Shown here piece by piece: positions 17,115-25,739 of a DNA stretch of 64,000 nt. A model generated the notes under the pieces. It saw only the letters and a list, made by a program, of their open reading frames with translations, was not told the origin of the DNA and did no database searches. Made by a program: the position numbers and the translations under genes. This stretch comes from Janthinobacterium rivuli (lineage in GTDB: Bacteria > Pseudomonadota > Gammaproteobacteria > Burkholderiales > Burkholderiaceae_D). Positions within the stretch are counted from its first letter, which is position 1. The number at the start of each line of letters is the position of its first letter. The stretch is taken from the NCBI RefSeq assembly GCF_009208735.1, contig NZ_WFLJ01000015.1:1-64000 (forward strand), written 5' to 3'.

Positions 17115-18389
17115 CTACTCCAGCGGCACGCTGCGGTATTTATTGACTTCCAGGGCCGACACGGCCGGCGCATCATTGCCCCACGAGGCGCGCAGATACG
17201 TGACCACGGCCGCCACTTCCGCATCATCCATGACGGGGCCGAACGGCGGCATGCCATACGGGCGCGGGTTGCCTTTTGTCCCGGGCGCGAAGCCGCCGTT
17301 GAGCACGAGGCGGATGGCGTTCACGGACGACGCCGTCGTCAGCGCGCGGTTGCCGGCCAGCGGCGGGTAGCCGGGCGGCACGCCCTTGCCGTCGGCCTGG
17401 TGGCAGCTCGCGCATTGCGCCTCATACAGTTTCGCGCCCAGCGCCAGTTGCTGCCGCGCTTGCTCGGACGTGTCGCGCGGCGCCCGTTGCGCGGGCTGCG
17501 CCGGACCGGGCAGGCTTTTCAGGTAGACGGCCATGGCTTGCACGTCGCTCGTCTCCATGTGCTGCAGGCTTTGCCGCACCACCTCGGCCATGGGGCCGAA
17601 GACGGTGGCGCGGGGCGACACGCCCGTTTGCAGCAATTCCACGATATGCGCCGTGTCCCAGTCACCGAGGCCCGCTTCCGCGTCCGACGTCAGCGAGGGC
17701 GCGTACCAGCCCAGCACGGGGATCAGGCCGCCCGACAGGCCGTCGTCGCTGCCTCCCAGGGTCGTGCGGCTGCTATGGCAGGCGCTGCAGTGACCCAGAC
17801 CCTGCACCAGGTAGGCGCCGCGGTTCCATTCCATGCTTTTGTCCGTCAGCGGCTGGTACACGCCCGGCTTGAAATACAGGGCGCGCCAGGCGGCCAGCGC
17901 GATCTGCTGGTTGTAGGGGAAGCGCAGCGCGTGCGGCGCGTTTGCTTGCCTGTGCGGCGCCACGCTCTGGAAGTAGGCGTACAGGGCGTCGCTGTCCTCG
18001 CGCCGCACCTTGGTGTAGCTGGTGTAGGGAAAGGCCGGATACAGCAGCCGGCCATCTTTCGACTTGCCGTTGTGGATGGCGCGCCAGAAATCGTCGGCCG
18101 TCCAGTTGCCGATGCCCGTTTCCTTGTCGGCCGTGATATTGGGCGAGAGCACCTTGCCGAACGGGGTCTGCAGGGCCCGTCCGCCGGCGTAGGGCACGCC
18201 GCCGCGCGTCGTGTGGCAAGCCATGCAGTCGCCCGCCTTGGCCAGGTAGGCGCCGCGCGCGACCAGCTGTTGCGGGCTCAGGGTGCTGGCGACGGCCGGC
18301 GGGCCCACGTCGTCGCCCGGAAACAGCACGAACTTCGCGCCGGCGGCCACGACGGCCACGCCGGCAATTGCGATCAGCCATTTCTTCAT
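17115..18389 (-). CDS. Triheme cytochrome c, dehydrogenase electron-acceptor subunit
   Basis: A 424-residue periplasmic protein with an N-terminal membrane anchor (KKWLIAIAGVAVVAAGAKFVLF) and three CxxCH heme sites: CMACH at 55-59, CSACH near 200 and CASCH near 330. Three cytochrome c domains of this spacing are typical of the large cytochrome subunit of membrane alcohol and gluconate dehydrogenases, which pass electrons to ubiquinone. The start at 18389 overlaps the stop of the upstream diheme gene by four bases (ATGA), so the two are translationally coupled. No dehydrogenase is adjacent; the GMC operon at 1.0-4.1 kb is the nearest candidate partner in the window. Confidence 0.88.
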   Translation of the reverse strand: MKKWLIAIAGVAVVAAGAKFVLFPGDDVGPPAVASTLSPQQLVARGAYLAKAGDCMACHTTRGGVPYAGGRALQTPFGKVLSPNITADKETGIGNWTADDFWRAIHNGKSKDGRLLYPAFPYTSYTKVRREDSDALYAYFQSVAPHRQANAPHALRFPYNQQIALAAWRALYFKPGVYQPLTDKSMEWNRGAYLVQGLGHCSACHSSRTTLGGSDDGLSGGLIPVLGWYAPSLTSDAEAGLGDWDTAHIVELLQTGVSPRATVFGPMAEVVRQSLQHMETSDVQAMAVYLKSLPGPAQPAQRAPRDTSEQARQQLALGAKLYEAQCASCHQADGKGVPPGYPPLAGNRALTTASSVNAIRLVLNGGFAPGTKGNPRPYGMPPFGPVMDDAEVAAVVTYLRASWGNDAPAVSALEVNKYRSVPLE

Positions 18390-19126
18390 GGCGCCACCTG
18401 CGCGTTGGAACCGGGCACGCCGCCGCAATGCAGCGGCAGGGGCAGGGCGATGCTGCCGGCGGGGCGCGCGTCGGCGCTGGCTACCTGCGTGCCCAGCCAG
18501 GCCGAGACGGCACCCACGTCCGCGTCCGACAGGCGCTGCGCCACTTGCGCCATGCAGTCGGGGGCGTGGGCGCGGCGGATGCCGTTCTTCCAGGCGCCCA
18601 GCTGGGCGTTGATATAGTCGCGCGGCAAGCCCAGCAAGCCGGGGATGGCGGGCGCCACGCCGGCCAGCTGCTGGCCGTGGCAGGCGATACAGGCGGGAAT
18701 TTTTTTGCCGGCATCGCCATGCAGCACCAGCTGCTTGCCGCGCGCCAGGGCCGTCGTGCCGGCGCCGCTCGGCTGGGCCGGCGGCGGTGCCGGGTGCTGT
18801 GCCGCAAAATAGTCGGCGATTTCGCGCAGGTAATCGTCAGGCAAGTGTTCCACCATATAGTTCATCATCGGATACTGGCGCCGTCCCTCGCGAAAGTTCA
18901 GCAGCTGGTGGTACAGGTAGCCGGCCGGCTTGCCGGCGATGCGGGGAAAGAAGGCATCATGCTTTTCCTGTTGTGCATGACAGGCCGTGCACGCCTTGAT
19001 GCGCTGTTCCAGGCTGTCGTGGCTGGCGGAGATGGTGGCGGGCGCGGCCTGCGCCGTGGCGGGCGGTGCGACGGCCAGGGCCAGCAGCAGCACGAGGGGG
19101 GAATGCAGTAGCATGGAGAGTTGCAT
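18386..19126 (-). CDS. Diheme cytochrome c (c4-like)
   Basis: A 246-residue exported protein: a hydrophobic leader ending at about AQA, then two cytochrome domains with CTACH (near residue 46) and CIACH (near residue 145). Two class-I domains in one chain is the cytochrome c4 arrangement, a soluble or peripheral electron carrier in the periplasm. It is the first gene of a two-gene operon with the triheme cytochrome, whose start codon overlaps its stop. The 140-base gap upstream is shared with the divergent MocR regulator and carries repeat motifs at 19209-19255, so this operon may be the regulator's target. That is inferred from position. Confidence 0.85.
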   Translation of the reverse strand: MQLSMLLHSPLVLLLALAVAPPATAQAAPATISASHDSLEQRIKACTACHAQQEKHDAFFPRIAGKPAGYLYHQLLNFREGRRQYPMMNYMVEHLPDDYLREIADYFAAQHPAPPPAQPSGAGTTALARGKQLVLHGDAGKKIPACIACHGQQLAGVAPAIPGLLGLPRDYINAQLGAWKNGIRRAHAPDCMAQVAQRLSDADVGAVSAWLGTQVASADARPAGSIALPLPLHCGGVPGSNAQVAP

Positions 19127-19208
19127 GGAAAAGTAACCTGTCTCGTCGGTCGATGATGGCGTGCCGGTGTTGCTGCCCGGATGTTGTTACCCTAGCATAT
19201 AACGGGTG

Positions 19209-19255
19209 CTGTCACTGTGACAGGATCAGTTGTGCAATAAAACTACGGATCAGTT
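19209..19255. promoter_or_regulatory. Candidate MocR operator region
   Basis: Two structures lie between the divergent cytochrome operon and the MocR gene. A perfect inverted repeat CTGTCAC-T-GTGACAG is at 19209-19223. Two direct copies of GGATCAGTT start at 19223 and 19247, a 24-base period. MocR proteins commonly bind pairs of direct or inverted repeats near their own promoter. Confidence 0.45.
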
Positions 19256-19267
19256 TGAGGAGCAGGG

Positions 19268-20686
19268 TTGAAACGATATGAGGAATTGGCGGAAGAAGTC
19301 GCCGCCATGATCAGCACGCAGCTGTTGTTGCCTGGTGATAAGTTGCCTTCCGTGCGCCAGCAGCATGCGCGCAGGGGCGTGAGTCCGTCGACGGTGTTCC
19401 AGGCGTATTATTTGCTCGAAGCGCGCGGCATGATCGTCTCGCGGCCCCGTTCCGGTTACTACGTGGCGCCGCAGCGCGCCGCGCTGGCCCCCGAACCGGA
19501 CAGTTCGCGTCCGCTCGACGCCAGCACCACGGTCGACGTCAGCGACCTCGTGTTCGAAGTGCTGGGCGCCGTGGGCGCGCGCGATATCGTGCCCTTCGGC
19601 TCGGCGTTCCCCAGCCCGCATCTGTTCCCGATGGAAAAACTGGCGCGGGCCGTGTCGGCCAGCATGCGCCGCCTCGACCCGTGGAGCACCGTCACGGATC
19701 TGTCGCTGGGCAATGCGGAACTGCGGCGCCAGATCGCCCTGCGCTACCAGCTCGACGGCGTGCTCGTTTCCAGCGACGACATCGTCATCACGAATGGCGC
19801 GCTGGAAGCGCTGAACCTGTGCCTGCAAGCCGTCACGCGGCCCGGCGACACGGTGCTGATCGAGTCGCCCAGCTTCTATGCGTGCCTGCAGGCGCTGGAG
19901 CGGCTGGAACTCAAGGCGGTGGAAATCGCCACCAGCCCGCGCGACGGCGTCGACCTGGCGGCCCTTGAGGAATTGCTGCTGCGCCACCAGCCCAAGGCGT
20001 GCTGGCTGATGACGAATTTCCAGAATCCCCTGGGCAGCCTGATGTCGCCGGAAAAGAAGCGCGCACTGGTCGACCTGCTGGCGCGCCATGGCGTGCCGCT
20101 GATCGAGGATGACGTGTATGGCGAACTGTACTTTGGCAAGCAGCGCCCCGGCCTGACGAAAAGCCACGACAGCGCAGGCCTCGTCATGCATTGCAGCTCG
20201 TTTTCCAAGACCCTGGCGCCCGGCTTTCGGCTGGGCTGGGCCGTGGCGGGCCGCTATGCGCGCCAGGTCGAGCGCCTGAAGCTGACCACCAGCCTGTCGG
20301 CGCCCATCCCGCTGCAGATGGCGCTGGCCGATTACCTGGCGGCAGGCGGCTACGACCGCCATTTGCGCCAGCTGCGGCTGACCCTGGCGGCGCAGCAACA
20401 CACCATGCTGCAAGCCATCGCCGTGCATTTTCCGCCCGGCACGCGCGTGACGCGGCCGCAGGGCGGCTATTTCGTCTGGGTGGAAATGCCTGCCGGTATC
20501 GATGCGCTGGCCTTGCACCGCGGCGCGCTGGCGGCCGGCATCAGCATCGCGCCCGGCCCCATCTTTTCCGCCACGCGCGCGTTTCGCCACTGCATCCGCC
20601 TCAATTACGGCCATCCGTGGAGCCCGCAGCTGGAAGAGGCCATCGCCACCCTGGGGCGGCTGGCGCTGGCGCTGGCGGCGGCATAG
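19268..20686 (+). CDS. MocR-type regulator: GntR helix-turn-helix fused to a PLP aminotransferase domain
   Basis: A 472-residue fusion. Residues 1-70 are a GntR winged helix (LLPGDKLPSVRQQHARRGVSPSTVFQAY, then RPRSGYYV). Residues 95-470 form a fold-type I aminotransferase domain with the PLP lysine in SSFSKTLAPGFRLGW and the NFQNPLG motif. Family members use PLP as a sensing cofactor and control vitamin B6, amine or amino-acid genes. The start is TTG at 19268, five bases after GAGGAG; no in-frame ATG gives an intact wing. It is divergent from the two cytochrome genes. The usual MocR-adjacent targets (pdxT/S, gabT, tauR-type genes) are absent, so its ligand is unknown. Confidence 0.9.
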   Translation: MKRYEELAEEVAAMISTQLLLPGDKLPSVRQQHARRGVSPSTVFQAYYLLEARGMIVSRPRSGYYVAPQRAALAPEPDSSRPLDASTTVDVSDLVFEVLGAVGARDIVPFGSAFPSPHLFPMEKLARAVSASMRRLDPWSTVTDLSLGNAELRRQIALRYQLDGVLVSSDDIVITNGALEALNLCLQAVTRPGDTVLIESPSFYACLQALERLELKAVEIATSPRDGVDLAALEELLLRHQPKACWLMTNFQNPLGSLMSPEKKRALVDLLARHGVPLIEDDVYGELYFGKQRPGLTKSHDSAGLVMHCSSFSKTLAPGFRLGWAVAGRYARQVERLKLTTSLSAPIPLQMALADYLAAGGYDRHLRQLRLTLAAQQHTMLQAIAVHFPPGTRVTRPQGGYFVWVEMPAGIDALALHRGALAAGISIAPGPIFSATRAFRHCIRLNYGHPWSPQLEEAIATLGRLALALAAA

Positions 20687-20825
20687 CGGCGAACAAAAAA
20701 AAGTCCCTTGCGGCAGCAAGTGTTTCATTTCAAAAAAATATTGCTGATGGATTCGTGTATCGGTCACGAGCCGCTAGCCCTTGACCTTGCGCCTGGTCAA
20801 ATAAAGTTGCACCGGCCGCCGGGTT

Positions 20826-21251
20826 TCAGCCCGGGCGGCCAGGCAGCGCCAGGAATGCTGCAAAGTCGGTTGCCACCGCGGTGGTGGCGCCTGTTTCGTG
20901 CGACCACAGCACGACCACCGGTTCACCGGCCGGCCCCGTTTGCGCATAGTCAAAACAGTAATAATCGCCCGTGCCGAACTGGGCAAAGGGCAGCAGGGCA
21001 TGGGCTGCGTCGCCTGCCCCCGTATGCTCCAGGCATTCCTGCCAGCTCGTGTCGTAGTGGCGTGTGATCGATTCCCATGTCTTGCGCGCATGGTCCGCAT
21101 CGTAGACGGGAAACACGCACAAGGCGCCCAGCGCGCGGCCATTGTTCACCAACAACCATTGCGCGAAGGACGCGGGCAGTTGACGCCCCAGCGCCTGTTC
21201 GGCGGCGGCGATCGCGTCAGGCGTGGTGCCGATGGACTTGCTCTTGCTCAT
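20826..21251 (-). CDS. SMI1/KNR4-family protein
   Basis: A 141-residue acidic soluble protein with the SMI1/KNR4 pattern: LGRQLPASFAQWLLVNNGRA near the start, then LLPFAQFGTGDYYCFDYA and PVVVLWSHETG. In bacteria this fold is widely used by immunity proteins of contact-dependent and polymorphic toxin systems, but also by housekeeping adaptors. No toxin gene lies next to it, so an immunity role is not supported here. It ends a run of three reverse-strand genes (ProQ-like, exonuclease, this gene), with 21 bases between it and the exonuclease gene. Confidence 0.8.
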   Translation of the reverse strand: MSKSKSIGTTPDAIAAAEQALGRQLPASFAQWLLVNNGRALGALCVFPVYDADHARKTWESITRHYDTSWQECLEHTGAGDAAHALLPFAQFGTGDYYCFDYAQTGPAGEPVVVLWSHETGATTAVATDFAAFLALPGRPG

Positions 21252-21272
21252 GCTGCAGACAGGCGCGCCGCC

Positions 21273-21917
21273 TCAGGCGGGGGCGGGCGGCGCCGGCGGC
21301 GTGCTGGCGCGCGGGGCTTTTTGCGGCGTGACCTTGCCGCCCTCGGCGATCCAGCGGCGGTACACGCGCAGGGCCACTTGCGCATCGTCGGCCGCGTACA
21401 GGATCTGCTTGTCCGTCAGGCGCGACGTGGCCCAGTTGGTGGTGGAGATCTTTTTCGATTTCTGCAGGTGCAGGCCGAAGAACTTGGCCACGGCCGTCTT
21501 CGCGCCCAGGTCGTTACGCTGGCCGCCGCGCAGGGCGACGGACAGGTCGAGCACCTGGGCCGGCGCGATGCCCAGCTTGTTGCGCAGGCGCTTGACGTCG
21601 TCGGACAGGCCAAAACCCACCTTCAGGGTGGTGGTCGACTCGAGGATGGCTTTGAGTTCGGCCAGGGCCGGCGCAGGCGTACTGCCCACCTGGAACAGGT
21701 AGGCGATGTCGTCGGTGGCCAGCTGGATCAGGTGCGGTCCCGTGGAGGACTCGCCCTTGACGAAAGTCGGCTTCGATTCCGTATCGAAGCCGATGGCGTC
21801 CGCAGCCAGCAAGGCGGCCATGGCCGCCTTTGCGTCATCGCTGGTGCGTACCAGCTTGACGTGGTCGAGTGCGATGCCTTGATACGGGGGCAGTGGCGGT
21901 GCGGCAGCTGTATCCAT
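21273..21917 (-). CDS. DEDD-type 3'-5' exonuclease
   Basis: A 214-residue exonuclease domain protein. The metal-binding acidic residues of the RNase D/WRN type are visible: FDTES (Exo I), an Asp in the LSDDVKRL block (Exo II), and YAADDAQ (Exo III, DEDDy form with the Tyr). The C-terminus is a short Pro/Ala tail. There is no HRDC domain, so it is shorter than RNase D (about 370 residues) and resembles the single-domain proteins that trim RNA or DNA 3' ends. It sits 9 bases after the ProQ-like gene on the same strand, so an RNA-related role and co-expression are reasonable inferences. Confidence 0.87.
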   Translation of the reverse strand: MDTAAAPPLPPYQGIALDHVKLVRTSDDAKAAMAALLAADAIGFDTESKPTFVKGESSTGPHLIQLATDDIAYLFQVGSTPAPALAELKAILESTTTLKVGFGLSDDVKRLRNKLGIAPAQVLDLSVALRGGQRNDLGAKTAVAKFFGLHLQKSKKISTTNWATSRLTDKQILYAADDAQVALRVYRRWIAEGGKVTPQKAPRASTPPAPPAPA

Positions 21918-21926
21918 GAAACCGGA

Positions 21927-22436
21927 TCAGCCTTTGCGCGAGAATTTCGCGGTCAGCTGATTCAGTTTTTCCAGGCGCAGACGGTTCGCCTCTTCGGCGG
22001 CGGCCGCGTCGCGTTCGGCTTTCTTGCGCTCGGCTTCCTTCTTGAAGCGCTGCTGCAATACTTGCGTGGCGTGGTCGCGGTGGGTTTGCGTCACTTCCGC
22101 GCCGGCCGTGCCGTCGAGGTCGTAGCGTATCTTGGCTTTTTCCATCACGCGCAGGTAGCGCAGCGAACCCGTGTGGATGCCCAGCGCCGTGCGCATCAGC
22201 TTGCGGTCCAGGTCCGGCAGGCGCGCCAGGATCTGCTTGTCGATACCGATCGACAAGGGCAGGCAATCGCGGAATGGCGGGAATTGCTCCTGGAACTGCT
22301 TCAGCAGGGCGCGCGCGGTCAGGCCGGCCGGCGCCGGCGTGGTCGCGGCGGCCGGTGCCGCCGCTGGGGCTGCATCGACTGGCGTGTCAGGAGTGGTGGC
22401 TTGCTGGTCTGGCGTGGAGCTGGTCATCGACATCAT
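21927..22436 (-). CDS. ProQ/FinO-domain RNA chaperone
   Basis: A 169-residue protein with a Thr/Pro/Ala-rich disordered lead, a ProQ/FinO domain (about residues 40-125: ALLKQFQEQFPPFRDCLPLSIGI, MRTALGIHTGSLRYLRVM) and a basic, helical C-terminal tail rich in Lys, Glu and Arg. Such proteins bind structured small RNAs and mRNA 3' ends. Three Met codons (22436, 22433, 22427) cluster at the start and none has a strong ribosome site; the longer reading to 22655 adds an unlikely Cys/His-rich lead. It opens the ProQ-exonuclease-SMI1 operon. A candidate small RNA (22562-22790) lies on the opposite strand just upstream. Confidence 0.85.
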   Translation of the reverse strand: MMSMTSSTPDQQATTPDTPVDAAPAAAPAAATTPAPAGLTARALLKQFQEQFPPFRDCLPLSIGIDKQILARLPDLDRKLMRTALGIHTGSLRYLRVMEKAKIRYDLDGTAGAEVTQTHRDHATQVLQQRFKKEAERKKAERDAAAAEEANRLRLEKLNQLTAKFSRKG

Positions 22437-22561
22437 TGGTTGGGCTATAAAAGGGGAGCATAGCACGCGCCACAGGCAAGTGCATTGTCTTTTTTGGCAA
22501 CTTGCGCTGCGATCCGCATGCATGTGGCCGCTCGTGCCAAGCGCGAAATGCGGGAAATGTG

Positions 22562-22790
22562 TATAATGTCGGCTTGCGCTGATGACTGGACCCCGTGTTT
22601 GACGGTCTGGCTCAGGTGTGCAGGGGATAGGAGCAGTGCGGTGCAGGGCCATCATTATTGATATTTTTGATACCAGATATTTTGCTTATCAATTATCCAG
22701 ATAACTGGCCTTCGTGCATAATCTTGCTCTCCGCTGTGTCTTCACTGAACAACAATAGATTCAAGCCCGTTCTGGTACGGGCTTTTTTTC
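22562..22790 (+). ncRNA. Candidate small RNA between proQ-like gene and rpoD
   Basis: No protein gene lies on this strand from 20687 to 22999, yet a consensus TATAAT is at 22562-22567 and a strong terminator at 22764-22789. The implied transcript is about 215 bases. The -35 region is poor. I could not match it to 6S or another known RNA by eye. Confidence 0.4.
22764..22789 (+). terminator. Orphan rho-independent terminator upstream of rpoD
   Basis: AGCCCGT (22764-22770) and ACGGGCT (22777-22783) form the stem, with a TCTGGT loop and seven T. On the reverse strand there is no T-run after the stem, so it works only in the forward direction. Confidence 0.85.
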
Positions 22791-22999
22791 ATTCCGCAAT
22801 GTACATCGCTTATTTATCTGACCCGGCTTCGGCCCCGCCGCCGCTGGATGCGCGGGCTTTGAACGTTCCGATAGACAGGCGCCGCTGCCGTTAACACGGC
22901 AGCCGCAACAATACGCTCCATCGAGTCCGGTTTCGCAGGCTTAGGTGGAATCATTCACTTCGCGCCGACACCATCTGGTCTCGCATTAAGAGATATCTC

Positions 23000-25549
23000 A
23001 TGAAGAATACGCCAAAAACTTTAACGTTGTCCGCCAAGGCGCCACGCCCAGCCGCGGCACCACTTGCCGTACCCAAAACGACTTTATCTTACTTCATCGA
23101 TAATGCGCAAGCGAATCCGGAAGCCACCGTCACGACGGCGCCGACCGTCGTCACCGTGGTGAAGAAAAGCCGCTCGCGCCTGGCCGCCGTGCCGCCGGCC
23201 GAGCCGGTTGTCGAAGCCGCCGTCAGCGCACCTGTCGCCGAGGCTGCTGCCGAGGTGGCCGACGCCGCACCGGCCAAGACGCCGAGCGTGAAGATCGCCC
23301 CGGGCGCCAAGGCCCCGGCCGCGCCGCGCAAGGTCAGCGAAAGCGCCGCCACGAACAAGGTGGTGACGGCAGCCCGCTCGAAAGTCGTGCGCGCCAAGCC
23401 GGAAGCGGCCCCCGTGACCATCATCACCGGCGCGCAAGTGGTCAGCAAGACCACCGATGCCGACGCCCTGGCCGCCATCGATACCTCGAATTACTTCTTG
23501 CCGACCGTCAAGGTGCCAGGCCGCCGCGGCCGTAAACCAAGCGAATTCACGCCGGAAAACGATGAAGTGGCGGCACTCAACGCCGTCGAGCGCGCCGAAC
23601 TGAAGGCCGTCTCGAAAGCGCGCGACCGCAAGGCCAAGGGCGGCCTGGCGGACGCATTGGGCGATCCGGAAGCGTCGGCAGCGGACCTGGAACGCCGCCG
23701 CAAGCAGATCACGGGCTTGATCAACATGGGCAAGGAACGCGGTTTCCTCACTTATGCCGAGATCAATGACCAATTGCCGGAAAACATCATCGATCCGGAA
23801 GCGATCGAAGGCATCATCGCCACCTTCAACGACATGGGCATCGCCGTCTACGAGCGCGCCCCTGACGCGGAAAGCCTGTTGTTGACCGACAACGTCGCCA
23901 CCGTCACCAGCGACGATGAAGTGGAAGCGGCCGCCGCCACGGCCCTGTCGACCGTCGACTCCGACTTCGGCCGCACCACCGACCCCGTGCGCATGTACAT
24001 GCGTGAGATGGGTGCCGTGGCGCTGCTGACGCGCGAAGGCGAGATCGAGATCGCCAAGCGCATCGAAGGCGGCCTGAAGGACATGATCCAGGCCATTTCC
24101 GCCTGCCCGACCACCATCGGCGAAATCGTCGCGCTGTCGCAAAAAATCGCGCGCGATGAAATCAAGGTCGATGAAGTGGTCGACGGTTTCGTCGACTTGA
24201 ACGAAAGCAATGCTCCGGCGCCGGCAGCCGCCGCCGCGCCCGTCGCCGCCAGCGGTGACGACGAGGAAGAGGAAGAAGAAGCCGAGGAAGAAGACGGCGA
24301 CGCCAATGGCGGCGCGGCCGGTTTCTCCAGCGAGCAATTGGCGCAGCTGAAAAAGAATGCGTTGGAGAAATTCAACGTCATTTCGACGCAGTACGAGAAG
24401 ATGCGCAAGGCGCCCGAGGGTTACAACTCGAAAGCTTACGTCAAGGCGCAGGAAGCCATTTCGCAGGAATTGCTGGGCATCCGCTTCACGGCCAAGGTCG
24501 TTGAAAAGCTGTGCGACACCCTGCGCGGCCAGATGGAAGAAGTGCGCCACATCGAGCGCGCCGTGCTGGAACTGTGCGTGAACAAATGCGGCATGCCGCG
24601 CGCCCACTTCATCAAGGTGTTCCCGGGCAATGAATGCGACCTGGAATGGGTCGACCGCGAAGTCGATTGCAAGTATCCGTACAGCGCCATCCTCAGCCGC
24701 AACGTGCCTGCCGTCAAGGAACTGCAAAAGAAGATGATCGACCTGCAAGCCCGCGTGGCGCTGCCGCTGGCGGACTTGCGCAAGATCAACAAGCAGATGG
24801 CGGCCGGCGAAAAGCGCGCCCGTCACGCGAAACGCGAAATGACGGTGGCCAACTTGCGCCTGGTTATCTCGATCGCCAAGAAGTACATCAACCGCGGCTT
24901 GCAATTCCTCGATCTGATCCAGGAAGGCAACATCGGTCTGCTGAAGGCCGTCGATAAATTCGAATACCGCCGCGGCTACAAGTTCTCGACCTACGCCACC
25001 TGGTGGATCCGCCAGGCCATCACGCGTTCGATCGCCGACATGGCCCGCACCATCCGCGTGCCGGTGCACATGATCGAAACGATCAACAAGATGAACCGCA
25101 TCTCGCGCCAGATCATGCAGGAAACGGGCAGCGAACCGGACCTGGCGACCCTGGCCGTCAAGATGGAAATGCCGGAAAACAAGGTACGCGAGATCATGAA
25201 GATCGCCAAGGAGCCGATTTCCATGGAAACGCCGATGGGCGAAGATGGCGATTCGCAACTGGGCGACTTTATCGAAGACAACACCACGCTGGCGCCGCTG
25301 GACGCCGCGCTGCACGCCTCGATGCGCAACGTGATCAAGGAAGTGCTGGACTCCCTGACGCCGCGCGAAGCGAAAGTGCTGCGCATGCGTTATGGCGTGG
25401 AAATGTCGAACGACCACACCCTGGAAGAAGTGGGCAAGCAGTTCGACGTGACGCGCGAGCGCATCCGCCAGATCGAAGCGAAAGCCATGAGCAAGCTGCG
25501 CCAGCCTTCGCGTTCGGACAAACTCAAAACCTTCCTGACGCAAAACTAG
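23000..25549 (+). CDS. rpoD: RNA polymerase sigma-70 (primary sigma factor)
   Basis: An 849-residue housekeeping sigma factor. Regions 1.1, 1.2, 2, 3 and 4 are all recognisable: [14 protein letters not shown] (1.2), the [26 protein letters not shown] to [11 protein letters not shown] span (2.1-2.4), and the region 4 helix-turn-helix [22 protein letters not shown]. The non-conserved insert holds a strongly acidic tract ([15 protein letters not shown]). The first 220 or so residues are an Ala/Pro/Lys-rich extension absent from E. coli sigma-70 (613 residues) but usual in related Betaproteobacteria. An AAGAGA ribosome site precedes the ATG. The 5' leader carries a hairpin GCTGCCGT-TAAC-ACGGCAGC at 22884-22903. 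The gene is closed by the repeat element at 25556 and a terminator. Confidence 0.97.
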   Translation: MKNTPKTLTLSAKAPRPAAAPLAVPKTTLSYFIDNAQANPEATVTTAPTVVTVVKKSRSRLAAVPPAEPVVEAAVSAPVAEAAAEVADAAPAKTPSVKIAPGAKAPAAPRKVSESAATNKVVTAARSKVVRAKPEAAPVTIITGAQVVSKTTDADALAAIDTSNYFLPTVKVPGRRGRKPSEFTPENDEVAALNAVERAELKAVSKARDRKAKGGLADALGDPEASAADLERRRKQITGLINMGKERGFLTYAEINDQLPENIIDPEAIEGIIATFNDMGIAVYERAPDAESLLLTDNVATVTSDDEVEAAAATALSTVDSDFGRTTDPVRMYMREMGAVALLTREGEIEIAKRIEGGLKDMIQAISACPTTIGEIVALSQKIARDEIKVDEVVDGFVDLNESNAPAPAAAAAPVAASGDDEEEEEEAEEEDGDANGGAAGFSSEQLAQLKKNALEKFNVISTQYEKMRKAPEGYNSKAYVKAQEAISQELLGIRFTAKVVEKLCDTLRGQMEEVRHIERAVLELCVNKCGMPRAHFIKVFPGNECDLEWVDREVDCKYPYSAILSRNVPAVKELQKKMIDLQARVALPLADLRKINKQMAAGEKRARHAKREMTVANLRLVISIAKKYINRGLQFLDLIQEGNIGLLKAVDKFEYRRGYKFSTYATWWIRQAITRSIADMARTIRVPVHMIETINKMNRISRQIMQETGSEPDLATLAVKMEMPENKVREIMKIAKEPISMETPMGEDGDSQLGDFIEDNTTLAPLDAALHASMRNVIKEVLDSLTPREAKVLRMRYGVEMSNDHTLEEVGKQFDVTRERIRQIEAKAMSKLRQPSRSDKLKTFLTQN

Positions 25550-25555
25550 AGACAC

Positions 25556-25665
25556 CTGTCAGAACCTACTGCGCGTCGTGACTTGCGGCCTGCGATGCTC
25601 ACTGTACTAAAGTACAGTTCCGCGTCTCGGCCACAATTCACTTCCGCTCGCTACGGTTCTGTCAG
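25556..25665. repeat. Intergenic structured repeat, copy 1
   Basis: A 110-base element just after the rpoD stop. Outer arms contain AGAACC and GGTTCT; middle arms TTG-x-GGCC and GGCC-x-CAA; the core is ACTGTACT-AA-AGTACAGT. Conserved segments AACCTACTGCGC and GCTCGCTACGGTT flank the hairpin. A second diverged copy lies at 42726-42847 with compensating base changes in the stems. Confidence 0.85.
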
Positions 25666-25692
25666 CTGTCGCGATAGTTGTTGAGTATGTTT

Positions 25693-25719
25693 AAAAAGAG
25701 GCGCAAGCCTCTTTTTTTT
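25693..25719. terminator. Bidirectional terminator after rpoD
   Basis: AAAAAGAGGC and GCCTCTTTTT form the stem around a GCAA loop, with further T. It separates rpoD from the convergent HAF-repeat gene. Confidence 0.9.
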
Positions 25720-25739
25720 CGTCCGTCCCCGGCGTCGCC

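Noticed and set aside
20826-21251. An immunity gene of a toxin system
   Set aside because: The SMI1/KNR4 fold alone is not enough, and no toxin or secretion gene is adjacent.
22562-22790. Identification of the candidate RNA as 6S RNA
   Set aside because: I could not draw the closing stem and central bubble of 6S by eye, so no family name is given.
22658-22894. A 78-residue protein upstream of rpoD
   Set aside because: It reads through the strong terminator at 22764-22789 and has no ribosome site.
23084-25555. An 823-residue reverse open frame opposite rpoD
   Set aside because: Antisense shadow of rpoD without ribosome site or domain.
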